From Duodenibacillus sp964509205 (GTDB taxonomy: Bacteria > Pseudomonadota > Gammaproteobacteria > Burkholderiales > Burkholderiaceae_F), in assembly GCA_964509205.1 (NCBI GenBank), contig CAZDVW010000012.1, forward strand, positions 1 through 63,423: a stretch of DNA of 63,423 bases, given 5' to 3'. The position numbers and the translations under genes are program-made. The notes below the pieces were generated by a model. It saw only the letters and a list, made by a program, of their open reading frames with translations, did not search any database and had not been told where the DNA came from. Positions 35,181 through 44,166 of the stretch are shown here, in pieces. Numbering within the stretch: the first letter of the stretch is position 1; the number at the start of each line of letters is the position of its first letter.

Positions 35181-36461
35181 TTAGATCATTGCCAAAACGG
35201 CTGTGATGGCAAAAGCAACCAAGCACCCAAAAAGGATAGATGGTCTCTGGAACGCATTAGCTGTTTTCAGATCACTGCCGGGTACAACCGGAATAACAGT
35301 AGCCAATGCAGCCACTGGGCCGCCAGTCAGGAAATACTGAATCAAGGAGGCGCCAGACGCCGCAGCGAAGCAAGCCGCAAAAGGATCTGCCCCTGTTTGC
35401 AATACCACCTGAAGCATTGGAACGAGCACAGAAACAGACGCGGCATAGGATTGGGTAAGGAATCCCGTGAGGAAAGCGACACCGAAGAGGATGAGAACCG
35501 GGGAAATCGAAAGGATTGGTCCCACAGCATCGCTCATTGTCTGAACAAGGCCGATTTGCTTAATCACGGTAGACATGAACAGGAACCCAATTGTTGCCAC
35601 AATCGGCGTTGCAATGAGGGAAACGCCCTTCATCATGGCAGATTCAGCTTCGCGAGCGGGTTTTCTAGCAAGCAACATGCAAACAATGGCAGAGGCCAGA
35701 CCAACCAGGAAAACAGGGAAACCAAAGACGAAACCGACAAGCAAAACGATAAACGGCAAAAAGGCATTCATCGAACTCGTTGCATAGTCTCGGCTTTCAA
35801 TTTCTGCCATGATTCTGGCGCGCTCTTCCGGCGTCACTTGGACACCGCGACGCCGCATGTCTGCATTGCAACGAACTGCCGACAAAAAGAAAATTGCCAA
35901 GCAAGCAATCAACCCAAGCACGTTAAAGAGGCCAAAACTGATGCCTGCCGTAGCAATAAGAGCTACCTGAGTCGGATGCGTAAATCCAGCAAGATTGCCA
36001 ACGTGTCCGGCGTGCGCACAAATACCAGCGCATTTGTTGGGATCAACCCCCAAACGAACAGCCGCCGGACCTGTGATCACAGCTGTAATAACCGGCTGAG
36101 TGAAACCCGTTAAGGCTCCGATAACGCCTGCGGCAATACCACCGGCCGTGCAAACTCCGGTTCCACCTCCCAATTTATTGCCGACACGGACTATGTCGCG
36201 AATGATTACATCCATAAAGCCAGTAGCTTGCATAATGCCAATAAAAAGCAAGATGCCAGTCATATCGGCGATTACAGGGTTTAGCCCTGTCTGAACCATT
36301 TTGGTAATTGTCATGCCTTCCTTCCCTGTGATCGGGAAGCCGGCAACCAACGCAGAGATTGTTGCACCACAAATTGCGGTGATGTAAATCGGCGTTTTGC
36401 CTGTGATCATCAGTAGCAACGTTGCTACCATGATGATTTGAGCGATAGCAGAAGCAGTCAT
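35181..36461 (-). CDS. Ion-transporter-superfamily permease, substrate unknown
   Basis: The 426-residue protein has about 11-12 transmembrane helices. The pattern resembles GntP/CitMHS/DcuC-type organic-anion permeases, with a Gly/Thr-rich re-entrant-like segment near residues 102-120 (GALTGFTQPVITAVITGPAA) and a similar FTHPTQVALIATAG near 152-165. A second half has GVAFLTGFLTQSYAASVSV and GPVAALATVIPVVPG. It is not assigned to a substrate. GGAGAG precedes the ATG at 36461; a longer start at 36488 is rejected. It begins the cluster permease-unknown protein-asparaginase, just downstream of the two-component genes on the same strand, which may control it. Confidence 0.8.
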   Translation of the reverse strand: MTASAIAQIIMVATLLLMITGKTPIYITAICGATISALVAGFPITGKEGMTITKMVQTGLNPVIADMTGILLFIGIMQATGFMDVIIRDIVRVGNKLGGGTGVCTAGGIAAGVIGALTGFTQPVITAVITGPAAVRLGVDPNKCAGICAHAGHVGNLAGFTHPTQVALIATAGISFGLFNVLGLIACLAIFFLSAVRCNADMRRRGVQVTPEERARIMAEIESRDYATSSMNAFLPFIVLLVGFVFGFPVFLVGLASAIVCMLLARKPAREAESAMMKGVSLIATPIVATIGFLFMSTVIKQIGLVQTMSDAVGPILSISPVLILFGVAFLTGFLTQSYAASVSVLVPMLQVVLQTGADPFAACFAAASGASLIQYFLTGGPVAALATVIPVVPGSDLKTANAFQRPSILFGCLVAFAITAVLAMI

Positions 36462-36540
36462 ATTTATCTCTCCAAAGGTACAAGCCACGCAGAGCGCATG
36501 GTCTCGTTATGCAAAAGGATCTGCTTGAAGAAATAAAGCA

Positions 36541-36577
36541 GATCAGCAGTCATTGTGCCGACACAAACTTGCTGATC
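36541..36577. promoter_or_regulatory. Inverted repeat upstream of the permease cluster
   Basis: GATCAGCA (36541-36548) and TGCTGATC (36570-36577) are perfectly complementary, 21 bases apart, in the 172-base gap between the response-regulator gene and the permease. It could be a binding site for the adjacent regulator or the hairpin ending the kinase-regulator transcript. No T-run is present on the transcribed strand. Confidence 0.4.
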
Positions 36578-36633
36578 CGTAACTGAATGAAACAAAAAGA
36601 TTGCAGAAAAATTACAGCCTGCTTGCTCTGTTG

Positions 36634-37368
36634 TCATTGAAGAGGATCTTTTGTGAGATCTCGCAAAATATAGCCCACTCCCGAGTAGGCAGAAATAATT
36701 CCTCCTTCCAGTCCGGCCTCCTCTAAACGGCGACGAATCCTCGTGAAGGCAACTCGCAAATACTGCAGCTCACCAATTGCAACGGTTCCCCAAACGCATC
36801 GCAACAAGTGGTCATGCGTCATGACGGTTCCCGGCTCCCTCATCAGGGTTGCAAGCAATCGAAATTCAGTATCCGCCAGATGGATTTCTTTTTTGTCAAC
36901 CCAAACTCGACGCGTAGCAGGACTAAGCCTGAGCACCCCATTCACGAGCATAGGATCACTGTCTTTTATTGTGTCTTGATGAATGGCATAACGGCGCAAT
37001 ACCGCTCGGATTCTGGCAACAAGTTCCTCGAAAGAGAAAGGCTTAGTAATGTAATCATCTGCCCCAACATCGAAGCCTTGTACCTTACTAACACGCTCAC
37101 TGCGTGCAGAGAGAAAAATAATGGGGACATCCGACAGGCGTCGAATTTTTTCAGCGCACTCGAAACCATCCATACCCGGCATCATGACGTCCATCAGAAT
37201 CAGATTCGGCTTGACCTCCGATGACGTACTGGAAAAGTACTCTATTGCTTTGAAGCCATCCGCCGCAGGGATAACATCAAAACCATAATCCTCCAGATTC
37301 CTTGCAACAAGCCGTCGGATTTTTGTTTCATCGTCCACAATCAAAATAAGCGGGCGTTCTTGTTGCAC
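36634..37368 (-). CDS. OmpR/PhoB-family response regulator
   Basis: The 244-residue protein has a receiver domain with the acidic pair in IVDDETKIRR (about residue 11), the phosphoacceptor Asp in LILMDVMMPGMDG (about 58-70) and the Lys in DDYITKPFSFEEL (about 107-119). A winged-helix DNA-binding domain follows (HLADTEFRLLATLM, about 165-178; GVGYILR near the end). It lies 35 bases downstream of the split histidine kinase, so it is its probable partner. It may regulate the permease cluster that follows on the same strand. Confidence 0.95.
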   Translation of the reverse strand: MQQERPLILIVDDETKIRRLVARNLEDYGFDVIPAADGFKAIEYFSSTSSEVKPNLILMDVMMPGMDGFECAEKIRRLSDVPIIFLSARSERVSKVQGFDVGADDYITKPFSFEELVARIRAVLRRYAIHQDTIKDSDPMLVNGVLRLSPATRRVWVDKKEIHLADTEFRLLATLMREPGTVMTHDHLLRCVWGTVAIGELQYLRVAFTRIRRRLEEAGLEGGIISAYSGVGYILRDLTKDPLQ

Positions 37369-37403
37369 TTTAAACTCCTTTTTTCATGCGTTCCGAAAGA
37401 ATT

Positions 37404-39053
37404 CTATGCAGGAATCGTAATCGTAAATGTTGTAGATGCGCCAAACACACTTTGCACTCGGACTTCGCCATCGTGAGCTTCTGTAATGCCTTTAACAATG
37501 GTCAGCCCGAGTCCCGCACCGCCACTCGCGCGCTTTGTCGTCATATCTGCCTGATAAAACGGTTCAAAAATTTGCGCAAGACGTTCCGACTCGATGCCTC
37601 GGCCGTGGTCGGTAACCTTAATAACAACTGTGTTATTTTCCCCAGCTGACACGTCCACCCGACAGAGAGCAAATGGCTGATCCGGCTTCCGATAACGCGC
37701 CGCATTGATAAAAAGATTAATGAACACCTGCGTCATGCGCAGAGGATCAACACACATCACTTCTGCCTCTTCAGTAATATTGCGCTCAACGCGAATTGGG
37801 TAACGTGCCTTAGCCAATCGTGTCGCACGATCAACGAGACTTGCGACCTGCACTAGATGTTTTTCTAGTTTCATCGCTCCGCCTTCAATACGAGAAACGT
37901 CCAAAATATCATCGATGAGTTGTCCTAGCCGCAATGTCTCATCCATCAGCTCTTGAGCGTCTTCTTGGCTACTTGGGCGTTGCGCTTCAGAATCGCGCTT
38001 GACAGTTTCCGTTAGCAACCTTAACGCCGTCACAGGAGTTTTCAACTCATGAGCCACAACAGAAACTAGATTTTCTTTCATAGCATCAATACCTGCTTCA
38101 CGCGAAATATCACGAATAAGCCAACCTCGACGCTCTCCGGAAAATCCCGGTAGACCTGCAACGACAAAACCGACAACATCAATGATTTGCGTCGTTGCTT
38201 TTTTCGTACGTCGAACTAATCTGGTATGTTGACCTGTTAACTCCTCGGGAACGGCTCGCTCATACAAGTCGTCAATGTGTTGTCGTCCATAAAGACCAAT
38301 GAGCGGTTTACCATCGTTTAGCAAACGACACGCAAATTCGTTGGCATAAATAATTTTTCCAGATCGGCCAAGAATCACAACGCCGTCCGTCATTGATTCA
38401 AATACAGCTGTTAGCGTATCGTGTTCTGTTGCCAACTGTGTCACAAGAGCATTATTTGCCAAGACAATCGCTAACGAATTAGCCAAACGGCGCAAGGAAC
38501 TAACACGATCCAGAGTAAAAACAGTCCCTTTCCCAGCGATCAGCCATCCGTACGTTTTCCCTGACAATTCAACGGTCATCGGGTACAGCTCTTTTTCGGG
38601 AAGCGTACCTTCTTCTGCAGAAACAAACTTCAGCTCTGACAGCCCTAGAAGAACTCTGAATTGCTCGACACTGACAGAGACATGAGATTTCAATGCGAGC
38701 GAGCCATTCGCATTTTCACTTTGCATCGGCAAAAGCAACCGTTGCAAAGCGAGAAGTTCCGCATTACGGCTCAACAAGGTGGATGTCCGTTCCGCAACCT
38801 GTTCCTCCAGCTGGGCATTGAGTTTCTCCTGTTTCTGTTTGCTTTCGTTGACAACATTAACCATGCGCTCAAAACTTGTTCCCAGCTCAATAAGTTCTGT
38901 GATTCCGTCCTTTTCCAAGGTCTGCGTCACAGACTTAAATCGTCCTGTCTTTCTGAAAGTTTCAACTGCATCTGTCAGAGAATTGACCGATCTGGTGAGC
39001 GGACGATTCACCGTAAAACCAGTCAAAAGAGTCAGAATTACGGCGATAATCAA
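37404..39053 (-). CDS. Histidine kinase, HAMP-GAF/PAS-HisKA-HATPase part (second half of a split gene)
   Basis: The 549 codons begin at a TTG that overlaps the stop codon of the preceding sensor frame (TTGA). The frame opens with the second transmembrane helix (IIAVILTLLTGF), then a HAMP linker and coiled coil (about 60-95), a GAF-like stretch (about 100-210), and a PAS-like segment (GVVILGRSGKIIYANEFACR, about 230). The HisKA motif VVAHELKTPVTALRLL is near residue 340. Its HATPase boxes are VFINLFINAARY (about 460), DHGRGIESE and GGAGLGLTIVKG. Together with the upstream frame it makes one normal Cache-TM-HAMP kinase; see that entry. Confidence 0.85.
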   Translation of the reverse strand: MIIAVILTLLTGFTVNRPLTRSVNSLTDAVETFRKTGRFKSVTQTLEKDGITELIELGTSFERMVNVVNESKQKQEKLNAQLEEQVAERTSTLLSRNAELLALQRLLLPMQSENANGSLALKSHVSVSVEQFRVLLGLSELKFVSAEEGTLPEKELYPMTVELSGKTYGWLIAGKGTVFTLDRVSSLRRLANSLAIVLANNALVTQLATEHDTLTAVFESMTDGVVILGRSGKIIYANEFACRLLNDGKPLIGLYGRQHIDDLYERAVPEELTGQHTRLVRRTKKATTQIIDVVGFVVAGLPGFSGERRGWLIRDISREAGIDAMKENLVSVVAHELKTPVTALRLLTETVKRDSEAQRPSSQEDAQELMDETLRLGQLIDDILDVSRIEGGAMKLEKHLVQVASLVDRATRLAKARYPIRVERNITEEAEVMCVDPLRMTQVFINLFINAARYRKPDQPFALCRVDVSAGENNTVVIKVTDHGRGIESERLAQIFEPFYQADMTTKRASGGAGLGLTIVKGITEAHDGEVRVQSVFGASTTFTITIPA

Positions 39054-39973
39054 AAAAATCCCGATGTTTCTGCGGAAGCCATCATAGATTGATCACGAAC
39101 CTTCAATGGCTGGCTGACAGAAATGAGCCAATTGAGTCTCGGCACGTGGATGTAAGCTCGGATCTGCGCTTCTGCTCGTGTCCCTGGAGTACGAATCAAG
39201 AGCCCTTCAGGGTTGAGGCGAACTTGGTTTTTCTGCTCTTCTGTCAATTCAAAAGAACTAATCAAGTTCGATTGGTAAAGTGATGCAATTTCTTCGCCCT
39301 GTCGATCGTATATGACTGCATTGAATTTCCGATCGCCAATTACGCGAGACAGCGTTTCATCCAGGAAAGCAGTCGACACAAGTGCGGTTGCTGTTATTCC
39401 TGAGGATTGCTCTTTGTCTTTGGTAACTACAGAAACAAAAGTTATTGCTTTTGGTAAATCCGTTACAAGAATGGTTGTTCCGTTGGCAATTTCTTTTTCA
39501 GAATCAAGGAGGCTTTTTAAACGATGCGATGCAGTTAAATTATGGTCAGAATAGGCAAGCGCAAGTGGCTGGCTTTTTTTGTCAAAGATGCCGACGACAC
39601 CAATACCTTCATTGCCGCTCTTGATGAGTTGATTTAAATTCTTTTGCAATCGCGCGGGTTGAGTTCCGGAGGCCGCATTATCCACAAGCACCTGAAGAAT
39701 GCGCTCAATAGACTCTACATTAAGTCGGCTGGAATCTGCGATACCTTGTGCCATGGCAAGTTGCGCCTGATCAGCTGTCTGCATGGCTCTTTGAAACTGT
39801 TGTAATTGAAAGAACCCCAACATAAAAATGGGAACAACAGCCGTATAGCACAGAGCGCGAATGAGGTTGTTGCGAAAAGAATGCGGTTCGACAATTTCCT
39901 CAGTCGGTATATCTGAATGATCAAAAAGGGAATCATAGAAAATCCCTTTTGAGGGATGAGTTGTCTTAGTCAT
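39050..39973 (-). CDS. Histidine kinase N-terminal sensor half (TM plus Cache-like domain); frame ends at a T7 run
   Basis: The 307-codon frame has one transmembrane helix near residues 38-55 (LCYTAVVPIFMLGFFQL) and then an extracytoplasmic region of about 220 residues that reads like a double Cache sensor, ending RLNWLISVSQPLKVRDQS. It stops at GGA TTT TTT TGA (39050-39061), a run of seven T. In the overlapping frame the same run reads on as FLIIAVILTLLTGF, the expected second helix. One extra T, a -1 ribosomal slip or transcript slippage would fuse both into one kinase of about 857 residues. The ATG at 39973 was preferred to a TTG at 39979. A natural break or assembly error is equally possible. 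Confidence 0.75.
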   Translation of the reverse strand: MTKTTHPSKGIFYDSLFDHSDIPTEEIVEPHSFRNNLIRALCYTAVVPIFMLGFFQLQQFQRAMQTADQAQLAMAQGIADSSRLNVESIERILQVLVDNAASGTQPARLQKNLNQLIKSGNEGIGVVGIFDKKSQPLALAYSDHNLTASHRLKSLLDSEKEIANGTTILVTDLPKAITFVSVVTKDKEQSSGITATALVSTAFLDETLSRVIGDRKFNAVIYDRQGEEIASLYQSNLISSFELTEEQKNQVRLNPEGLLIRTPGTRAEAQIRAYIHVPRLNWLISVSQPLKVRDQSMMASAETSGFF

Positions 39974-39976
39974 GAC

Positions 39977-40012
39977 CAAAATAATCGAAACGCCGGCGAG
40001 TAAATGCCGGCG
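39977..40012 (-). terminator. Probable terminator between the Tim44-like gene and the kinase gene
   Basis: CGCCGGC (40006-40012 reverse) and GCCGGCG (39991-39997 reverse) form a GC-rich 7-bp stem with an 8-base loop. Leftwards it is followed by TTTCGATTATTTT. It overlaps the region just before the kinase start at 39973. Confidence 0.5.
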
Positions 40013-40097
40013 AGTACATATATCTGGAAGGCAATCCGTCCGCTAAGGTTTCACTGCCTGCAGGAATGCAAAATTTTTCTGATTACCCAGCAAGCCA

Positions 40098-41009
40098 TCA
40101 GACTTGTTCGATTCCTGCAAGAAGCCAGCCTGTTGATCCGTCCTCCGCCTGAACCAACAACCAGCGCTCATGAACCTCCTCGAACTGTCCGTTGATTGTC
40201 ATGGCGCCCTCAAAAGAAACAACAGCAACATATTCGGATCCCTTGCGGACAATGCCAAGAAGCTTCGTAGAAAGGTTCACGATGTCACTTGTTTGCGCTG
40301 CAGCTCCATGCGCACGGAATTGATGCGTCAAGGCAATGAAAAAATCCTCCGTCATAAAATCAGCAACAGACACAATTTTCCCTTCATCCCACGCCTTTTG
40401 CAGTTTGATGAAATTCTCCCGCGCAACGGACTCAAACCCTTTTGCATCAAAGCCTGCCGGAACAGAAAGTCCTTCTAACTCTCCCTGCGAGAAACTGTCC
40501 ATTACGCTTCCTGGGCGGCATTGCTCCTGCGCGAAGACTGCCTGAGTTCCCGTGCGTTGCCGATTCTCCGATGTATCCCGCTGGAGATGTTTTCCGGTCA
40601 TCAAACTCATGACAAAACGCAACGCATAAAAAGCGAGCATCGCCAATATCAAAACCATCAATACTTGAGCGAATCCGGCAGACAACCCCAGCATGCTAAC
40701 CAGTGCCGTCAAACCGAGAGCCGCCGCCATTCCCATCAGCATTCCTCCGGCAGGTCTTGCGGCAGCAGCGGCTGCTGAACTTCCCACCTTTGCAGACTGT
40801 TGCGCTCCTTGTGCCTGTTTCGTTGCCCCGGGGGCAGGTTTGGCAGCTTTGTTAGAAAAACTCGGGCTAGGAGTCGGTGCTTTTTGGAACAGACTGCCAG
40901 TACTGCGACCGAAACTACGCCCGCCACCAAATCGCATCGCCGCATCAGCATCCGACAAAGAAAAAGCAAGCAACAAAACTACTGAGAAAACCGCAAGTAA
41001 TTTTTTCAT
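40098..41009 (-). CDS. Tim44-like domain protein, membrane-associated
   Basis: The 303-residue protein has an N-terminal signal or anchor (residues 1-23). A Gly/Ser/Ala/Pro-rich low-complexity region follows (RFGGGRSFGRS, about 26-36), then two hydrophobic helices (LMGMAAALGLTALVSMLGLS and VLMVLILAMLAFYALRFVM, about 90-135). The C-terminal Tim44-like domain (about 180-300) includes FESVARENFIKLQKAWDEG and WLLVQAEDGS. Such proteins are common and uncharacterised in betaproteobacteria, typically beside ubiE. The order ubiE-tim44 with 73 bases between suggests co-transcription. Confidence 0.88.
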   Translation of the reverse strand: MKKLLAVFSVVLLLAFSLSDADAAMRFGGGRSFGRSTGSLFQKAPTPSPSFSNKAAKPAPGATKQAQGAQQSAKVGSSAAAAAARPAGGMLMGMAAALGLTALVSMLGLSAGFAQVLMVLILAMLAFYALRFVMSLMTGKHLQRDTSENRQRTGTQAVFAQEQCRPGSVMDSFSQGELEGLSVPAGFDAKGFESVARENFIKLQKAWDEGKIVSVADFMTEDFFIALTHQFRAHGAAAQTSDIVNLSTKLLGIVRKGSEYVAVVSFEGAMTINGQFEEVHERWLLVQAEDGSTGWLLAGIEQV

Positions 41010-41082
41010 AGCACTCTGCAGAAAAAGTTAGGTAAAAAAGAAACTCATCGTCCATCAACGAGATGGCAACACCAGTTACACA

Positions 41083-41841
41083 TCACAACTTCTTGCCAAT
41101 GTGCAAGGCACAGACCCCAAACGTAAGATTTTCCCACGAAACTTTCGAGAATCCAACCTTGCGCATCATTGTAGCCAGCGTTTCCTGATCTGGGTGCATT
41201 CGAATCGATTCCGCAAGGTATCGATAGCTTTGCGCATCTCCAGCCACAAGGGCTCCTAGTCGAGGCATTACAGAAAAGGAGTAAAAATCATACAAAGGAC
41301 GTAACACCTTCCAGCAATGACTGAACTCCAAAACAAGCACTCGGCCACCGGTCTTTGTCACACGCAACATTTCCGCAAGCGCTGTTTCCTTGTGCGTCAT
41401 ATTTCTCAGACCGAAAGACACTGTCACAACATCAAACATGTTGTCGGCAAAAGGAAGTTTTTCGCAATCGCACTGCACAACCCGAACAGTTGCGCCACTC
41501 CGCTTTAAGCGTTTTGCACCCTCCGAGAGCATTGCATGGTTAATGTCGGTGGCCCAAATCTCTCCCTTCTCCCCAATTTTCATTGCGGACGCCAGTGCAA
41601 GATCACACGTGCCAGAGGCAATGTCAAGCACCTTGTCGTCCCTTTTGATCTCGGCTCTTTGAATCGCGTGGCGCTTCCACAAACGATGCAATCCAAAACT
41701 CAGAAGATCATTCATCAGATCGTATTTCTTCGCAACTGAATCAAATACTTGTCTGACATCTTTTTCCTTTTCTGACTCCGGAACTTCACGAAATCCAAAA
41801 GAAACTTTTTTCTCACCTTGTTCTGATTGCTGATGTTTCAC
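41083..41841 (-). CDS. ubiE: Demethylmenaquinone/2-octaprenyl-6-methoxybenzoquinol C-methyltransferase
   Basis: The 252-residue SAM-dependent methyltransferase acts in ubiquinone and menaquinone synthesis. Signature stretches are VFDSVAKKYDLMNDLLSFG (about residues 30-48), the SAM motif VLDIASGTCDLALAS (about 70-84) and FGLRNMTHKETALAEM near 127. The start codon is GTG at 41841 with AGGA 8-11 bases before it. The tRNA-Arg gene lies 163 bases upstream and priA further upstream, all on the same strand. Confidence 0.95.
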   Translation of the reverse strand: MKHQQSEQGEKKVSFGFREVPESEKEKDVRQVFDSVAKKYDLMNDLLSFGLHRLWKRHAIQRAEIKRDDKVLDIASGTCDLALASAMKIGEKGEIWATDINHAMLSEGAKRLKRSGATVRVVQCDCEKLPFADNMFDVVTVSFGLRNMTHKETALAEMLRVTKTGGRVLVLEFSHCWKVLRPLYDFYSFSVMPRLGALVAGDAQSYRYLAESIRMHPDQETLATMMRKVGFSKVSWENLTFGVCALHIGKKL

Positions 41842-42004
41842 AAGATATCCTATTGAAAAACAACCTAGGGATGAACGCCATTTTGTTTCAACAACCCCTT
41901 AGGCAGTCCCTGTTGCCACAAAGATCTCGAAGGCTCCTTGGCGAACCACTTTTGACAATCTGTTTTAGAGGGAATCGGGCGGTCGTTTCCACCCTGTCTG
42001 TGCC

Positions 42005-42080
42005 TGGTGCCTCCGGCGAGACTCGAACTCACATCACAGCCTTCGGAGGGCCATATTCTATCCAGTTGAACTACGGAGAC
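42005..42080 (-). tRNA. tRNA-Arg (CCG)
   Basis: A 76-nt cloverleaf on the reverse strand has acceptor stem GTCTCCG/CGGAGGC with one T-G pair and encoded CCA (42005-42007). The anticodon loop CTCCGAA gives anticodon CCG. The T-arm GTTCGAGTC is intact. A TATAAT box lies 14 bases upstream. Confidence 0.93.
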
Positions 42081-42093
42081 AACGTGCGGACGC

Positions 42094-42099
42094 ATTATA
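42094..42099 (-). promoter_or_regulatory. -10 box of the tRNA-Arg promoter
   Basis: A perfect TATAAT followed by a GC-rich stretch (GCGTCC) lies 14 bases before tRNA-Arg. The expected -35 position (42117-42122) is non-consensus and lies at the priA gene end. GC-rich discriminators are typical of stable-RNA promoters. Confidence 0.6.
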
Positions 42100-42126
42100 C
42101 CTGCGTCACTGCGATAAGAGTTAGCC

Positions 42127-44136
42127 TCAGAGATCCGACGGATCAACTTCAACAGTCCAAAGCACTCCGCTTTCTCTCTCCATCAGCGGAACCCATTCTG
42201 AAAGAAAAGCGTTTAGTTCTGAACGCGTTTTTGCCTCAACAAGCAATTGAGCCCGTTCCTCGTCCATAAACCGCATCAACGACATTGGAACCGGATCATA
42301 CAAGACGACACGATCCCGATTGATCTTCTCAGCGTCCTTTGCCGCTCGCGTCAAAAAACATAACGCGCACTCCAATGTTTTTGCCTTGGCAATCAATAAT
42401 GCTTGCCGAACATAAGGAGGCATTCCAACCTCCCTGCGTTCTCTCAACACGCGCTCAGCAAACGCCTCGTAATCTTGTTCTATTAATTCCTTGTAAAGCG
42501 AGTGCTCCGGAAATCTACTCTGAACAAGAACCCTTCCACGATCACCGGATCGACCTGCTCTGCCGGCAACCTGGAGCAAAGAACAGAACAGTCTCTCCTC
42601 TGCCTTAACATTTGGGCTCACCAAAAGTGCATCCGAATTAAGAACGACTACCAGTTTGACATGCTGGAAATCATGCCCTTTCGAGATCATTTGCGTGCCG
42701 ACGATAATATCCACCTGCTGGTCGTGTATTTGGGAAAAAATTTTCTGCGTCTGCCTTTTTGTATGGGCACTATCCCTGTCAACTCTTAAAACTCGTGCAT
42801 GCGGCCAAAGCTCTTCTATGGTTTCTTCAATCTTTTGTGTTCCCGTTCCGACTGCCTCAATATCTGCATTCCCGCATGTTGGGCAGTAAGTCGGCACAGG
42901 GTAACTCGCCGAGCAATGGTGACAAACCAACCGCTTTTCTTTTTTGTGAAAGACGGTAAAACTGGAACAATGAAGGCATCGACTTACCCACCCGCATGCT
43001 CTGCAAGTAACCGTCGGTGCGTAGCCTCGACGATTGATAAAAACCAAAACTTGCTCACCAGCTTCAAGCGTCTCGTCTATCGCTTGTCGAGCTTCAGCAG
43101 AAAAAACTTTCGAGCGCTCTGCACGCATATCGACAATTTTGATTTCAGGAGGCTTCGCCTTTTCTACCGCACGGCGAGAAAGACGAAGAATCGGAAAGAC
43201 TGACTTTTCCACCTTGTCCCAGGTCTCTAAGGAAGGCGTTGCTGAACCAAGAACACAAGCGATCTTGTTAAGCTGGGCACGTTTAATCGCCATGTCCCTT
43301 GCGGAAAAACGCAATCCGTCACCCGCCTTGTAACTTTCATCGTGCTCTTCATCAACCAGGATTAAAGAAAGCTTTCGGAAACTGGCAAAAACGGAAAGTC
43401 TCGTTCCAACGAGTATACGTGCTCTCCCTTCGTGAATCGCCAACCAATTTCTTGCTCGATCTCCGGAACTTAAAGCAGAGTGCAATACCACCACGTTTTC
43501 CTCTTGGAAACGCTCTCTGACACGTGCCTCTAATTGCGGAGTCAAGTTAATTTCTGGAACAAGCAGAAGCACTTGATTATCCGGATCTTGTCTTAACGAT
43601 TCCTGCATAATTTGCAGGTAAACCTCTGTTTTTCCCGACCCCGTTACTCCGAATAAAACAAATGGCGAAAAACCTTGTGCCTCACTGACGCATCGAACCG
43701 CTTTGTTTTGTTCTTCGTTAAGAACAGGGATCTTGCTCGATTTCAGCTTTTGTATTTTTAATTCTCGGATTTTTTTGAGAGAGGCTTCATGCCTCACTCG
43801 GGGAAGTTCCCGAAAAAAGGAAGGCAATGTACAAATCGCCGCATCTCCCCAGTATCGGATGTAATAGTTTGCTGCGAACCTCGTAAAATCCAGCCATTCC
43901 TGCCGTAGGGGCTCTGTTTCACCCATCACCTGAATTATTTTTTTCAGTTTTTTCGGTTTAATCTCACTGTAAGTTGAAATAGCGACGACAATACCGACGA
44001 CTTTTCTCCTTCCGAGAGGAACAATAACTCTGTCGCCAACAACAACTTGGATTGAGTCACCGACACGATAATCAAGCGCCCGAAGTGGCGCCTGAACAAT
44101 AACGCTCGCGAATTGTTCCGTTAAACCATGTTGCAT
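42127..44136 (-). CDS. priA: Primosomal replication protein N' (PriA helicase)
   Basis: The 669-residue protein restarts stalled replication forks. It has an N-terminal DNA-binding domain (residues 1-105) and a superfamily-2 helicase. Walker A is GVTGSGKTEVYLQIM (about 161-175), Walker B is VDEEHDESYK (about 261-270) and GSATPSLETW is at about 296. Zinc-binding cysteines follow in CRACGWVSRCLHC and in CHHCSASYPVPTYCPTCG (about 375-420). It is shorter than E. coli PriA (732), but no domain appears missing. It is downstream of hemE, with DnaA-box-like sequences between. Confidence 0.95.
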   Translation of the reverse strand: MQHGLTEQFASVIVQAPLRALDYRVGDSIQVVVGDRVIVPLGRRKVVGIVVAISTYSEIKPKKLKKIIQVMGETEPLRQEWLDFTRFAANYYIRYWGDAAICTLPSFFRELPRVRHEASLKKIRELKIQKLKSSKIPVLNEEQNKAVRCVSEAQGFSPFVLFGVTGSGKTEVYLQIMQESLRQDPDNQVLLLVPEINLTPQLEARVRERFQEENVVVLHSALSSGDRARNWLAIHEGRARILVGTRLSVFASFRKLSLILVDEEHDESYKAGDGLRFSARDMAIKRAQLNKIACVLGSATPSLETWDKVEKSVFPILRLSRRAVEKAKPPEIKIVDMRAERSKVFSAEARQAIDETLEAGEQVLVFINRRGYAPTVTCRACGWVSRCLHCSSFTVFHKKEKRLVCHHCSASYPVPTYCPTCGNADIEAVGTGTQKIEETIEELWPHARVLRVDRDSAHTKRQTQKIFSQIHDQQVDIIVGTQMISKGHDFQHVKLVVVLNSDALLVSPNVKAEERLFCSLLQVAGRAGRSGDRGRVLVQSRFPEHSLYKELIEQDYEAFAERVLRERREVGMPPYVRQALLIAKAKTLECALCFLTRAAKDAEKINRDRVVLYDPVPMSLMRFMDEERAQLLVEAKTRSELNAFLSEWVPLMERESGVLWTVEVDPSDL

Positions 44137-44166
44137 TTTGATGACAAAAAGAATCTAACCAGACCA

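Noticed and set aside
35397..36113. A 238-codon open frame opposite the permease
   Set aside because: Antisense shadow of a membrane protein, with low-complexity charged composition.
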